DNA of 64,000 nucleotides from an uncultured Mobilibacterium sp. (GTDB lineage Bacteria; Bacillota; Clostridia; Peptostreptococcales; Anaerovoracaceae): NCBI GenBank assembly GCA_947254375.1, contig CAMYCF010000001.1:372001-436000 (forward strand), in the 5' to 3' direction. A program made the translations under genes and the position numbers. Under the pieces are notes generated by a model, which ran no database searches, was not told where the DNA came from, and saw only the letters and a list, made by a program, of their open reading frames with translations. Shown piece by piece: positions 9,626-18,239 of the stretch. Every line of letters starts with the position of its first letter. The stretch's first letter is position 1.

Positions 9626-10426
9626 ATGAATATTTTGATAGTGGCTCCGCGCGGCAAACAGGCCGGCCTTGCAACCCTCGCAGCGGCAAACAGAGAGGAT
9701 GTCAAGATCGTCGGAGCGGTGGCCCCGAAGGGCCGCGACTACATCGGCATGGACGTGGGTGAAGTCTCACCGATCGGCCGTAAGGTCGGCGCGAAAGTGT
9801 ACGGCGACATCGAGGAGATAATAGACGAATGCGATGCGATAGTCGATTTCTCGACGATAGAGTCTTCCCTCGCTGTCCTCGAAGCGGCCCGCAGTCACGG
9901 AAAGGCCTATGTTTGCGGCACCACGGGCTTCAGCGATGAGCAGAAAAATAAATTCGCGGAGGCGTCGAAGGACATCCCCGTGATGCTCACGGCGAACACG
10001 TCGAAGCTCGTCAACGTTCTCTATAAAATGCTCGAGATGACCGCGCGCTCCGTCGGGAAGGACACCGACATCGAGATCGTCGACATGCACGATAACCACA
10101 AGCTGGACGCACCGTCCGGAACGGCGCGCGAGATCGGCAACGCGATCGGCAGGGGCCTCGGTAAAAACATCGACGAAATAGCCGAGTACGGCCACTGCGG
10201 CGAAGACCCGCGTACAGACGGGTCCGTCGTCTTCCATTCGATCCGCGGCGGCGATTGGCCGAGCAGCCACACCGTCTATTTCATCGGAAACGGCGAACGC
10301 CTCGAGCTCACACACCACTCCCTCAACTGGAAGTGCTTCGGCGAAGGAGCCGTCGACGCGGCGATCTTCCTGTGCGGGCAAAAGCCGGGACAGTACACGA
10401 TGGCGGATGTTCTCGGTCTGAACTGA
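9626..10426 (+). CDS. dapB: 4-hydroxy-tetrahydrodipicolinate reductase
   Basis: A 266-residue cytoplasmic NAD(P)H-dependent reductase of the diaminopimelate/lysine pathway. Family features are VDFSTIESSLAVLEAA, CGTTGFS, LTANTSKLVNVL and the active-site block DMHDNHKLDAPSGTA. In that block the first catalytic histidine (H155) and lysine (K159) are kept, but the second histidine of the usual E-x-HH pair is Asp156. The N-terminal dinucleotide loop is also unusual (VAPRGKQAG instead of GxxGRMG). AAAGGAGG precedes ATG 9626. A strong bidirectional terminator follows. No other lysine genes are next to it. Confidence 0.9.
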   Translation: MNILIVAPRGKQAGLATLAAANREDVKIVGAVAPKGRDYIGMDVGEVSPIGRKVGAKVYGDIEEIIDECDAIVDFSTIESSLAVLEAARSHGKAYVCGTTGFSDEQKNKFAEASKDIPVMLTANTSKLVNVLYKMLEMTARSVGKDTDIEIVDMHDNHKLDAPSGTAREIGNAIGRGLGKNIDEIAEYGHCGEDPRTDGSVVFHSIRGGDWPSSHTVYFIGNGERLELTHHSLNWKCFGEGAVDAAIFLCGQKPGQYTMADVLGLN

Positions 10427-10463
10427 GGACCCGGCCGGATAAAGAAAAATCTTTTGTAAAGTA

Positions 10464-10495
10464 AAAGCTCGGAGCGCGCTCCGAGCTTTGTTTTT
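10464..10495. terminator. Bidirectional terminator between dapB and the convergent flavoprotein gene
   Basis: The 12-base arm AAAGCTCGGAGC (10464-10475) pairs with GCTCCGAGCTTT (10478-10489), followed by GTTTTT on the plus strand and by CTTTTAC on the minus strand. Confidence 0.85.
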
Positions 10496-10519
10496 ATGTT
10501 CCGGTCGCATCCTCGGGAT

Positions 10520-11800
10520 CTAAAAGTCCCCGGTATCTCCGCTGACGGCCGCCCTCGCCGCCCTCATTCCGGTGAGCCACGCGTGGTTCAGGTTGAAGCC
10601 GCCGCACGGGCCGTCGTAGTCCGTTATCTCGCCGGCGAAGAACAGGCCTTTTTCGATCTTCGATTCGCACGCCTCTTCGTCTATTTCGTCGAGCGCCACT
10701 CCGCCGGAGGTGCACTGCGCTTCCTTCCAGCCGCGGATCTTTACCGGGACGAACCGAAGGGAATGTACAGCCTTTGCGATGCTCTCGATATCCTCATCTT
10801 TAAGGTCTTTTATCGGCGTCTTCTTTTTGATTCCGCTGACGGATATTACGTAGTCAGCGAGGTTTTCTTTTACGACCGTTCGAAGGAGCGTGCGGACTTT
10901 TTCGGCGGAATCCGAAGCCTCCGCTTCATGCCTTCTGTCGCGGATGAAGTCCCTTATGTCGCCCTCGCGGTAAAGATCGACCTCGATGATAAAATCCTTC
11001 ATTCCCCTTCCGCCGCTCAGCCTCATAAAACGCGTCATGTTGAAGACGCATATGCCGGACAGCCCGTATATCGTGAACTGTATCTCGCCGTCCTCTTCAA
11101 AGCATTTTACCGGTGTGCCGCTCTCATCTTTTTTGAAGAGCGAGATCTTCCCCTTAGATCTTATGCCCGACAGTTTTTTCAGGTCGAGGCTTTCGAGCGG
11201 CCCTATCGATGACCGCTCCGTTTCGAGGTGAGCCGGTATGCACTCGACTCCGGCGAGCACGGGTATCGGCTTTACCACCGTGTGACCGAGTTCCGTCGCG
11301 ACGGCGTATCCGTCTCCGGTCGTACCGAATGTAGGAGCCGCTTTGCCGCCGGTCGCAAGTATGACTTTCGCGGCGCATATGACGCGGTCCGCCACGGTCC
11401 TGCCGTCTTTTTTTTCGCATTTCAGGACGAACAGGCCGTCCTTTTTCCCAACGGACAGCAGCTTCGTTCCCGTCATGATCTCGCATCCCGCTTCCGATGC
11501 CCTTTCATATAGGAGGCGGGCGACGTCTTCAGCTGACTCCGACTGCGGATATATGAGCCCGTTTTCGTACGTCCTCGTGAGCATCCCCATTCGCTTGAAG
11601 AAGGCGAGCACCTCGAGGTTTCCTTCGGCTCCCGTATTCGAGAGATTGCAGCGGCCGTTACCGGTCGCTTTTATCTTGCGCCCTGTCTCACCGTTTTTCT
11701 CGATGAGGACGACCCGAAGTTCGGGCCTAAGCTCCTTAGCCGTTATTGCGGCGACGAGGCCGGATGCCCCGCCGCCCGCTATCGCAAGATCGTAATCCAT
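10520..11800 (-). CDS. HI0933/YhiN-type NAD(P)/FAD-dependent oxidoreductase
   Basis: The 426-residue protein opens with the FAD Rossmann motif DLAIAGGGASGLVAA. It carries the family phrases KIKATGNGRCNLSNT, VILATGGKAAPTFGTTGDGYA and, near the end, QCTSGGVALDEID...GLFFAGEITDYDGPCGGFNLNHAW, the second FAD-contact region. These flavoproteins are widespread and their substrate is not known. It is a single gene flanked by terminators on both sides. The length and all motifs are normal for the family. Confidence 0.9.
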   Translation of the reverse strand: MDYDLAIAGGGASGLVAAITAKELRPELRVVLIEKNGETGRKIKATGNGRCNLSNTGAEGNLEVLAFFKRMGMLTRTYENGLIYPQSESAEDVARLLYERASEAGCEIMTGTKLLSVGKKDGLFVLKCEKKDGRTVADRVICAAKVILATGGKAAPTFGTTGDGYAVATELGHTVVKPIPVLAGVECIPAHLETERSSIGPLESLDLKKLSGIRSKGKISLFKKDESGTPVKCFEEDGEIQFTIYGLSGICVFNMTRFMRLSGGRGMKDFIIEVDLYREGDIRDFIRDRRHEAEASDSAEKVRTLLRTVVKENLADYVISVSGIKKKTPIKDLKDEDIESIAKAVHSLRFVPVKIRGWKEAQCTSGGVALDEIDEEACESKIEKGLFFAGEITDYDGPCGGFNLNHAWLTGMRAARAAVSGDTGDF

Positions 11801-11850
11801 AATGAATAGTTTTACCCGCCTTTCGTCAGTCTGCGGATCGGCTTTTAAGG

Positions 11851-11879
11851 AAAACGCTGCATTTTGATGCAGCGTTTTT
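11851..11879. terminator. Terminator downstream of metK
   Basis: AAAACGCTGCA (11851-11861) and TGCAGCGTTTT (11868-11878) form an 11-base-pair hairpin with a 6-base loop, U-rich on both strands. It lies directly after the metK stop. Confidence 0.8.
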
Positions 11880-11888
11880 ATACCGAAA

Positions 11889-13073
11889 TTATTTGCCTAC
11901 CGCTTTTCTGAGTTCGTCCGCAACGTCTGTCTCTTCCCACTTCACGCCGAGCTTCGTACGGCCGAAGTGACCGTATGCCGCAAGATCTTTGTAGATCGGC
12001 TTGAGAAGGTCGAGCTTCTTTATTATCGCCGCAGGTCTCATATCGAAGTGCTTTCTTACGAGCTTAACGATCTCCTCGTCGGAGATGATGCCCGTTCCCT
12101 TCGTGTCTACGAATACCGATACAGGTTCGGCGACGCCGATAGCATAAGCGAGCTGGATCTCGCACTTTTTGGCGATGCCCGCCGCAACGATGTTTTTAGC
12201 GATATATCTCGCCATGTACGCGGCGCTCCTGTCGACCTTCGTCGGATCCTTGCCGGAGAACGCGCCGCCGCCGTGAGAAGCGTATCCGCCGTACGTGTCT
12301 ACGATTATCTTTCTTCCCGTAAGTCCGGAATCTCCCATCGGTCCGCCGATGACGAATCTGCCCGTAGGATTTACGAAGATCTTCGTCTTCTCATCCATGA
12401 GCTCGGCAGGCACTGTCGTCTTTATAACGTGTTCCGTGATGTCCTTCTTGATCTGTTCGAGGCTGACATCCGGGTCGTGCTGAGTCGAAACTACTACGGT
12501 GTCGACCCTTACGATCCTGTCGTCGTCGTATTCTACCGTTACCTGCGTCTTTCCGTCAGGTCTCAGATATTTGAGTGTGCCGTCCTTGCGCACCTTCGCG
12601 AGCTGCATCGCCATTACGTGTGCAAGGGTTATAGGAAGAGGCATAAGTTCTTCCGTTTCATCGCACGCATATCCGAACATCATTCCCTGATCCCCGGCAC
12701 CGATGAGCGAGAAATCGTCCGCTTCGATACCTTCTTTTCTCTCGAGCGCTTCGTTGACGCCCATCGCTATGTCGCCCGACTGTCCCTCGATGCTGACAAG
12801 TACTCCGCACGTGTTGCCGTTGAAGCAAACTTCGCTACGGTCGTATCCTATATCGGTCACAACTTTCCTGACTATTCCTTCGATGTCCGCCGTACACGTC
12901 GTTGATATCTCTCCGAAGACCAGTATAAATCCGGTCTTTGTAGCGCACTCGCAGGCGACTCTGCAGTTCGGGTCTTCCTTTAAAATGGCGTCCAATACCG
13001 CGTCGGATATTTGGTCGCACATTTTATCGGGGTGTCCCTCGGTAACCGATTCAGATGTAAAAAGTTTTCTCAT
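11889..13073 (-). CDS. metK: S-adenosylmethionine synthetase
   Basis: A 394-residue enzyme that forms SAM from methionine and ATP. Diagnostic motifs are [17 protein letters not shown] at the N-terminus, [12 protein letters not shown] (ATP-binding hexapeptide) and [19 protein letters not shown] with the PPi-binding loop. The frame is open for 39 codons further upstream, but ATG 13073 (MRKLFTSES) is the family start and follows AGGGGAAGGA; the extra codons fall inside the riboswitch terminator. Expression is controlled by the SAM-I riboswitch at 13101-13250, so the product feeds back on its own gene. Confidence 0.97.
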   Translation of the reverse strand: MRKLFTSESVTEGHPDKMCDQISDAVLDAILKEDPNCRVACECATKTGFILVFGEISTTCTADIEGIVRKVVTDIGYDRSEVCFNGNTCGVLVSIEGQSGDIAMGVNEALERKEGIEADDFSLIGAGDQGMMFGYACDETEELMPLPITLAHVMAMQLAKVRKDGTLKYLRPDGKTQVTVEYDDDRIVRVDTVVVSTQHDPDVSLEQIKKDITEHVIKTTVPAELMDEKTKIFVNPTGRFVIGGPMGDSGLTGRKIIVDTYGGYASHGGGAFSGKDPTKVDRSAAYMARYIAKNIVAAGIAKKCEIQLAYAIGVAEPVSVFVDTKGTGIISDEEIVKLVRKHFDMRPAAIIKKLDLLKPIYKDLAAYGHFGRTKLGVKWEETDVADELRKAVGK

Positions 13074-13100
13074 TATATTCCTTCCCCTCTTTTTTTGACA

Positions 13101-13134
13101 ATAAAAAAATCTCTTCACGAGCGGATGAAGAGAT
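13101..13134 (-). terminator. Riboswitch-controlled intrinsic terminator (attenuator) in the metK leader
   Basis: On the minus strand ATCTCTTCA pairs with TGAAGAGAT around an 8-base loop (13109-13134), followed by seven Ts (13102-13108). The upstream arm overlaps the sequence GTATCTCTTC (13127-13136), which can instead pair with GAAGGAGATAC in the aptamer (13227-13237), giving the antiterminator. Confidence 0.85.
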
Positions 13135-13142
13135 ACTGTCCC

Positions 13143-13250
13143 ACGCCTCATTTCTCGGATGCAGCGCACCCGCGGGAACTGGCACCTCACACATGCAGTG
13201 CAGGTTGCCGCGAAATCATAGAACCCGTATCTCCTTCGCTCTTAATAAGG
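13143..13250 (-). ncRNA. SAM-I (S-box) riboswitch aptamer upstream of metK
   Basis: Read on the minus strand, the element has the S-box order: CTTATTAAGAG (13239-13249, P1 and start of the core), GGAGATACGGG, TATGA...CGGCAACCTG (the invariant GGCAACC), GGTGCCAGTTCC, and finally GAGAAATGAG closing P1. SAM binding should stabilise P1, free the terminator hairpin and stop transcription before metK. The fit to the core and the position before a SAM synthetase gene make the assignment strong. Confidence 0.93.
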
Positions 13251-13261
13251 TCGTTGCGTAT

Positions 13262-13289
13262 ATTATAACCCTTTTTACGGAAGTGTCAA
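13262..13289 (-). promoter_or_regulatory. Strong promoter for the metK riboswitch transcript
   Basis: Consensus TTGACA (13284-13289), a 16-base spacer and consensus TATAAT (13262-13267) end just before the S-box starts. Confidence 0.85.
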
Positions 13290-13294
13290 CTCGT

Positions 13295-13322
13295 TTGCCG
13301 CCGCGGTAAAATTTGATATAAT
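13295..13322 (+). promoter_or_regulatory. Promoter for the unknown gene at 13355
   Basis: TTGCCG (13295-13300), 16 bases, then TATAAT (13317-13322). It is back to back with the metK promoter; the two -35 boxes are only 5 bases apart. Confidence 0.65.
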
Positions 13323-13354
13323 ATTCGTGCTGAAATGCGTGAAAGGAGTCTATC

Positions 13355-14689
13355 ATGCCGAAGTTCAAAGTTGTAAGAGGCGGACTGCTTCAAAAGAGCA
13401 ATTTTTATGACGGTTATAAGTTCAGTACCGCTTATGCGTCCTGCTCTCTGCCGGCGCCGGAACTGTACATCACCGTCGAGCACAGATCGGAGAACGACCC
13501 GGCCACTAAGGTCACAACGGAGATCGTTTTCGATTTTCGCGAATACGGTATAACCGATTTCAGGCGCGATGTCTTCTATCCGCTGCTCGGGAACCGCGAC
13601 CGCACGGATCCGGCGAAAGGCGGAGAGCTCCGCAAATTTCATCGTTTCAAGGACAACAGGACGTCTACGATGAGGCGCGCTCCCCTCTCTCTGACAGAAC
13701 TCTTTATGCTTCTCAAAAAGGGGGTCGACCACAGGAACGCCTATTTTCGCAACCAGCATCTGACTCCGAGCGCAATATCGGAAGAGTGGCACGGGGACAT
13801 TTCGGAACTGCTCGAGTCCGTCGAAAGGGAGGTCGGACCGGAATACACGGAATCGCCGGAAGTACGCCGGACGCTTTTTCGGAAGCTCGTCGATAACGAC
13901 ATACGGATCTTCGAAGCAGCGAACTATTTCCTCGAAGAGATGGGCCTCGGAAACACCGACTTCGCGCTGGCTGTGACAGACGGAGATCCCGCGGCGGAAC
14001 AGGTCCGAGACTGCCTTCTGCCGAACATAGGTCAGATGACGCTCAGGCGCAATATAATAACGGGAGTCGACGGAAAAGGCCCGAACGGCATCGACATACG
14101 CTTCATGTACGAAGGCGGCGTCTGCCGGCTCAACTGCGATTCGGTCTACGAATATCTCGGGAAATTCTACTTCATGCATTCGCAGATCGAGGTCTCGCGG
14201 CCGTCTCTCGACACGATGAAAATAACGGACTTCGAATATTCAATGCCGAAAAAACTCTCGTCGTTCGAGCTCCGCACCTTTATGAACAAGACGCTCTTCT
14301 ATCTCAGGATAAAAGAGGAGGACGCCTTCGAAGTAATAAACGCTTTCAAGAATCAGGACCCGCCGCCGACGAGGATCGACAACGGCTGGGCTCAGATGGG
14401 ATATCTCAATCACATAAAGCGCCCGGCGAACAGGACCGACTATCTGTACGACAGGGATGACGCGCAGAACGAAGTCGTATTCTTCTGCTCTCTTGACGCT
14501 GAGATCGTCATCGTTCAGAACTATGAGGACCAGGGACCGGTATTCGACCTCATGGCCCACAGGAGCGGTTTTTATCGCTTCGTTACCGAAGTGGAAAAGT
14601 ACGATATCTCCGAAACGGACTTCCTCGAGCTGATGCACACACAGGGGGCAAGGCTGTCGGATTTTATCAGGCTGAAAAGCGACGAATAA
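13355..14689 (+). CDS. Hypothetical protein of unknown family (444 aa)
   Basis: I do not recognise this protein. It is a full gene: TATAAT promoter, GAAAGGAG site 6 bases before ATG 13355, uniform codon use like its neighbours, and stop TAA at 14687-14689. The product is 444 residues, soluble and highly charged, with no signal peptide, membrane helix or obvious nucleotide-binding loop. The N-terminal part is beta-rich (ELYITVEHRSEND...TTEIVFDFREYGI). The middle is helical (ISELLESVEREVGPEY), and the C-terminal part contains YEDQGPVFDLMAHRSGFYRFV. It is a single-gene unit followed by 277 non-coding bases. Confidence 0.75.
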   Translation: MPKFKVVRGGLLQKSNFYDGYKFSTAYASCSLPAPELYITVEHRSENDPATKVTTEIVFDFREYGITDFRRDVFYPLLGNRDRTDPAKGGELRKFHRFKDNRTSTMRRAPLSLTELFMLLKKGVDHRNAYFRNQHLTPSAISEEWHGDISELLESVEREVGPEYTESPEVRRTLFRKLVDNDIRIFEAANYFLEEMGLGNTDFALAVTDGDPAAEQVRDCLLPNIGQMTLRRNIITGVDGKGPNGIDIRFMYEGGVCRLNCDSVYEYLGKFYFMHSQIEVSRPSLDTMKITDFEYSMPKKLSSFELRTFMNKTLFYLRIKEEDAFEVINAFKNQDPPPTRIDNGWAQMGYLNHIKRPANRTDYLYDRDDAQNEVVFFCSLDAEIVIVQNYEDQGPVFDLMAHRSGFYRFVTEVEKYDISETDFLELMHTQGARLSDFIRLKSDE

Positions 14690-14966
14690 TATTATTTGTC
14701 AATGGATGTTCTTTTTTGAAAAGGCTTTTTTCAACAGCCTATAATCGTTATCAAATAAGCGAATGAAGAATTATCCACAGGGTTTTTGAAAATTGTATAC
14801 ATTGTTTTCCACTGAGGGATGTGGAAAACACAAAAGCGGAAGACCTTGAATTTTCAAGGCTATCGGAATTGTAAAAATCATGTCAAGAGAAGTTTTCAAC
14901 ATATTTTTGCTTTTTTGAGGATCGATCTTTGTTCGATTTAAGCACGGGCAAAACACGGAGGTAAAA
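14690..14966. other. Non-coding stretch with DnaA-box-like words and three hairpins
   Basis: No gene is visible here. The stretch has an exact DnaA-box consensus TTATCCACA (14771-14779) and two one-to-two-mismatch forms (TTTTCCACT 14805-14813; TGTGGAAAA 14820-14828, i.e. TTTTCCACA on the other strand). The last two form a perfect 9-base inverted repeat around an 8-base loop (14804-14829). Two more hairpins are TTGAAAA/TTTTTTCAA near 14717-14738 and CCTTGAA/TTCAAGG near 14844-14859. The stretch is A+T-rich. The last bases carry the CGGAGG site of the following gene. Confidence 0.5.
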
Positions 14967-16223
14967 GTGAAAACGGAACGACTTTATCAGACCGATGTCT
15001 ACAAAAAAGAAACAGACGCGATACTGCTTGAACTCGCCGAAAAAGACGGCCTTTTCGAGCTCGTTTTCGATCAGACTGTCTTCTTCCCGACCGGCGGCGG
15101 GCAGCCGTGCGACCTCGGAGAGATTGACGGAAGGCGCGTCACCGATGTACATGAGCGCGGCGACGGAGCCGTCGTCCACGTCGTCGAAAGAGAGGGCTCG
15201 CCTTTTTCCGTGAACGAAAAGTTCGAAGAAGGCGGGTCGTATCACATGACGATCGACTGGCGGAGGCGTTTTACGAATATGCAGCGCCACCTCGGCGAGC
15301 ACATTTTCTCGGGCGCCTTTTACAACCTCTACGGATACGCTAACAAAGGTTTCCACATGGGCGAAAACTACATTGCCGTCGACATCGACACCGGCGGGAA
15401 GGAGCTGACTGACGACATGATACGGGACGCCGAATTCGTCGCGAACGAGGTGATCTGGAACGACGAGCCGGTCCGCACCGACTTTTTCAGGGACGCCAAT
15501 GCCGCTTCCGTCCTCCCCGTACGGAAAAAAATATCCGCCGAAGGTGAAATATCGGTCGTGACCGTGGGAGACAGGACGTGTCCGAGCGACTGCGTCGCGT
15601 GCTGCGGCACCCACCCGACCTCGGCCGGGAGCGTGGGCCTGATAAAAGTCTATAAGCACGAGCCGAACAAAGGCATGACGCGCATATATTTCGACTGCGG
15701 ACGCCTCGCGCTTGAGCGTTGTTCGCAGGACATGGAGCTCCTCGCCCGCATAACATCCCGCTTCTCAGCCGGAAGCGACGACATATGGGAAAAGCTCGAC
15801 ACGAAGGACGAGCGCGAGTCTGAGCTCAGGAGACAGCTCGCCGCCCTTTCCGGGCACCTGCGCGACAAAGCGGTTTCGAAACTTTCGGAAGAGATGAAAG
15901 AACAGGAAGGCGAAAAGCTGTTCTTCTACAGGTTCGACCCTATCGACATAAACGACGGCGTAAAGCTCGGCTTTTCCGCGATGGACGAAGTCAGAAAAAG
16001 CGGCGGCGAAGACCGCCCTATCCTGCTCGTCGCCGTTCACAGGCCGATGAAGACCGTCCTTCTCTTCTCGAACGGCGGTATCGACTGTTCCGAGATCATC
16101 AAAAATGCCGCTATACCGTCAGGCGGTAAAGGCGGCGGCCGAAAGGACAACGCGAGAGCCGTATTCGGCAGCGTTGAAGATATCCACAAATTTGCTGACA
16201 TCCTGAAGAAAACTGAGTTATAA
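14967..16223 (+). CDS. Free-standing alanyl-tRNA editing protein with DHHA1 domain (AlaX-L type)
   Basis: The 418-residue protein resembles the editing half of alanyl-tRNA synthetase without the aminoacylation core. It should hydrolyse Ser- or Gly-tRNA(Ala). The zinc-site residues are present: H108-x3-H112 in RHLGEHIFSG and C212-x3-H216 in CVACCGTHPTSAG. The N-terminal phrase FFPTGGGQPCDLGEI is typical of AlaX. A coiled-coil segment (residues 260-300) leads into a C-terminal DHHA1-like domain with PSGGKGGGRKDNA. Translation starts at GTG 14967, placed well behind CGGAGG. The kinase-like gene follows after 25 bases. Confidence 0.9.
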   Translation: MKTERLYQTDVYKKETDAILLELAEKDGLFELVFDQTVFFPTGGGQPCDLGEIDGRRVTDVHERGDGAVVHVVEREGSPFSVNEKFEEGGSYHMTIDWRRRFTNMQRHLGEHIFSGAFYNLYGYANKGFHMGENYIAVDIDTGGKELTDDMIRDAEFVANEVIWNDEPVRTDFFRDANAASVLPVRKKISAEGEISVVTVGDRTCPSDCVACCGTHPTSAGSVGLIKVYKHEPNKGMTRIYFDCGRLALERCSQDMELLARITSRFSAGSDDIWEKLDTKDERESELRRQLAALSGHLRDKAVSKLSEEMKEQEGEKLFFYRFDPIDINDGVKLGFSAMDEVRKSGGEDRPILLVAVHRPMKTVLLFSNGGIDCSEIIKNAAIPSGGKGGGRKDNARAVFGSVEDIHKFADILKKTEL

Positions 16224-16248
16224 TAATACCGTTACGGAGGTAAAAAAC

Positions 16249-16887
16249 ATGAGCGATAAAAACAGGATCCTTGTTTCGATAGGCCGCGAATTCGGAAGCG
16301 GCGGACACGAAGTCGGTAAAAGGCTGGCCGCCGAGCTCGGTATATCTTTTTACGACAACGAGCTCATAAAACTCGCGGTCCAAAAGACCGGATACCACGA
16401 GGATTATGTCAAATACAACGAAGAGAAGATGCCGGATTTCACCGTCGGCAGCCTCGTCAGCGGCTTCGATATATGCGGTCCTACTCCTTCCGGCACGATA
16501 CACGACGAAGAGCAGCAGCTTATACGGGAGCTCGCGGACAAGGAGAGCTGCGTGACGGTCGGAAGATCGGCCGACTACATCTGGCGCGACCTTCCTCATA
16601 TAAGCGTATTTCTTTACGCGGATATCGAAGACAGGATAGACCGTAAAATGGCTCTTCTGTCGCCTGAGGATGCAGCAAAGACGGACAGGGCCGCGATGGA
16701 AAAGCACATAAAACAGGTCGATCGCGAGCGCCGCAAGTTCTACGAGTTCTACACGGACAGGGAATGGGGAAAACCGGAGTCGTACGACCTTCTCATAAAT
16801 ACGAGCAGGACGGGTATCAACGGCGCAGTCGAAATAATAAAGGCTTATGTCGGGTCCGGAAACGACGAGACGATCATGCCGGACTGA
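16249..16887 (+). CDS. Cytidylate kinase-like family protein
   Basis: A 212-residue P-loop protein of the cytidylate-kinase-like family common in Clostridia. The N-terminal ISIGREFGSGG-type loop (VSIGREFGSGGHEVGKRLA), FYDNELI, the mid-region CVTVGRSADYIWRD and the lid-like DRERRKFYEFYTDREW are family features. True Cmk proteins share this fold, but the length and spacing here match the uncharacterised 'Cmk-like' group, so nucleoside-monophosphate kinase activity is only inferred. It is cotranscribed with the tRNA editing gene and ends at a plus-strand terminator. Confidence 0.85.
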   Translation: MSDKNRILVSIGREFGSGGHEVGKRLAAELGISFYDNELIKLAVQKTGYHEDYVKYNEEKMPDFTVGSLVSGFDICGPTPSGTIHDEEQQLIRELADKESCVTVGRSADYIWRDLPHISVFLYADIEDRIDRKMALLSPEDAAKTDRAAMEKHIKQVDRERRKFYEFYTDREWGKPESYDLLINTSRTGINGAVEIIKAYVGSGNDETIMPD

Positions 16888-16900
16888 TCACTAAACGAAC

Positions 16901-16923
16901 GGGAGCCCTCGGCTCCCTCTTTT
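16901..16923 (+). terminator. Terminator after the Cmk-like gene
   Basis: GGGAGCC (16901-16907) pairs with GGCTCCC (16911-16917) and is followed by TCTTTT on the plus strand. Confidence 0.75.
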
Positions 16924-16949
16924 AGTTCCTGATATGTCCATCCATACCG

Positions 16950-17654
16950 TCATATAGATTTCAAATATTCTATCTCTTCTTTTCTCAGCCTGCGCCATCC
17001 GCCCCGCGGAAGGCTCCCGATTTTTATGTTGCCGAGTGCCTTTCTCTCGAGCTCCGTCACCGGGTGGCCGATCGCCCTGAACATGCGGCGCACCTGCCTG
17101 TTTTTACCCTCGTGTATCTTTACCTCGAGGACGGTCGAATTTTTACCGTAGTTCAATATCTCCGCTTCCGCGGGCGAAGTCACGAAGCCGCCGATGTCGA
17201 CGCCGCGGCGAAGCACCTCGAGATCCCTTATCCCTACCGTTCCTGCGGCTCTGACCTTGTATGTTTTTACGAACTCATGCGAAGGATGCGTCAGCTTCTT
17301 CGTCAGATCGCCGTCGTTGGTGAGTATGAGTAGGCCGCTCGTGTTCATATCGAGACGCCCGACCGGAAAGATCCTGAGACCGAAATCCGGAACGAGGTCG
17401 AGCACGGTGGGCCTTCCCTCCTCGTCGGAAGTCGTCGTCACATAGCCAGTCGGTTTATTCAGAAGTATATATATTTTTTCTTTTTCGGGGCTGATCTCGC
17501 GGCCGTCCACCTCAATGACGTCTCCGGGTTGCACATCATAACCGGGCCTGTCGAGGATGTGCCCGTTGACAGCCACGCGGCCCGCGGATATCATCTCGTC
17601 CGCCGTCCTTCTTCCGGCTATCCCAGCCGACGCCAGATACTTATTTATCCTCAT
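16950..17654 (-). CDS. rluB: 16S/23S rRNA pseudouridine synthase, RsuA/RluB family
   Basis: The 234-residue protein begins with an S4 RNA-binding domain (MRINKYLASAGIAGRRTADEMI) and continues with the pseudouridine synthase fold. The catalytic-Asp motif is GRLDMNTSGLLILTNDG, and the C-terminal RQVRRMFRAIGHPVTELER is the RsuA/RluB signature. In Gram-positives the member next to scpAB is RluB-like and modifies 23S rRNA. ATG 17654 overlaps the end of scpB by 14 bases; a GTG at 17663 is an alternative start. The gene is the last of the scpA-scpB-rluB group. Confidence 0.9.
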   Translation of the reverse strand: MRINKYLASAGIAGRRTADEMISAGRVAVNGHILDRPGYDVQPGDVIEVDGREISPEKEKIYILLNKPTGYVTTTSDEEGRPTVLDLVPDFGLRIFPVGRLDMNTSGLLILTNDGDLTKKLTHPSHEFVKTYKVRAAGTVGIRDLEVLRRGVDIGGFVTSPAEAEILNYGKNSTVLEVKIHEGKNRQVRRMFRAIGHPVTELERKALGNIKIGSLPRGGWRRLRKEEIEYLKSI

Positions 17655-18237
17655 CTTCGTCACCGAAATGCATCATCATCTGCGAACCGTTGTCTTCATA
17701 TTCGTACCCGCTCATCGCCTCTCCGAATCCGCCGATATCGGGAAGGTCGTCGGTCGATGTGAATCCGAACCTCTTCAGGAACTCGTCCGTCGTTCCGTAA
17801 AGCAAAGGCCGGCCGACTCCTTCGGCGCGTCCGCACTGCTCTACAAGACCCTTATCCATCAGTCCCTCTATAACGCGGTCGCTCCTGATCCCCCTGATCG
17901 AATCGATCTCTCCGCGGGTTACGGGCTGCCTGTACGCCACGATCGCGAGCGTCTCGAGTGCGGCCTGCGAAAGGCGTTTCACCTTGATAGGGGTACAGAG
18001 CTTTTCTATAAAAATTTCGTTTTCGACAAAAGTCACGAACTGAAAGGAGCCGTTGACCTCGCGGATCCTTATGCCGCGCCCTTCCTTTTCGTACTCGTCC
18101 GAAAGTTCCCTGAAAAGCTCTTCGACTTCGCTTTTATCGGCTTCGAGGACCGTCGCCGCATCCTTTGCGGAGAGCGGCTCTCCCCACACGAACATCATCG
18201 TCTCAAGCGCCGATTTCATCATTTTTCTGCTGTACAT
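17641..18237 (-). CDS. scpB: Segregation and condensation protein B
   Basis: The 198-residue kleisin-associated (Kite) subunit of the SMC condensin has two winged-helix domains. Family phrases seen are KMMKSALETMMFVWGEPLS, RIREVNGSFQFVT and the highly conserved LSQAALETLAIVAYRQPVTRGEI-type stretch, then DSIRGIRSDRVIEGLMDKGLVEQCGRAEGVGRPLLYGTT. The C-terminal tail is acidic (GDEDEDK). It starts 2 bases after the scpA stop and overlaps rluB, so the three are one operon. Confidence 0.95.
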   Translation of the reverse strand: MYSRKMMKSALETMMFVWGEPLSAKDAATVLEADKSEVEELFRELSDEYEKEGRGIRIREVNGSFQFVTFVENEIFIEKLCTPIKVKRLSQAALETLAIVAYRQPVTRGEIDSIRGIRSDRVIEGLMDKGLVEQCGRAEGVGRPLLYGTTDEFLKRFGFTSTDDLPDIGGFGEAMSGYEYEDNGSQMMMHFGDEDEDK

Positions 18238-18239
18238 AT

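Noticed and set aside
14690..14966. Chromosomal replication origin (oriC)
   Set aside because: Only three box-like words are present and none of dnaA, dnaN, recF, gyrB or rpmH is near; kept only as a possible DnaA-binding site.
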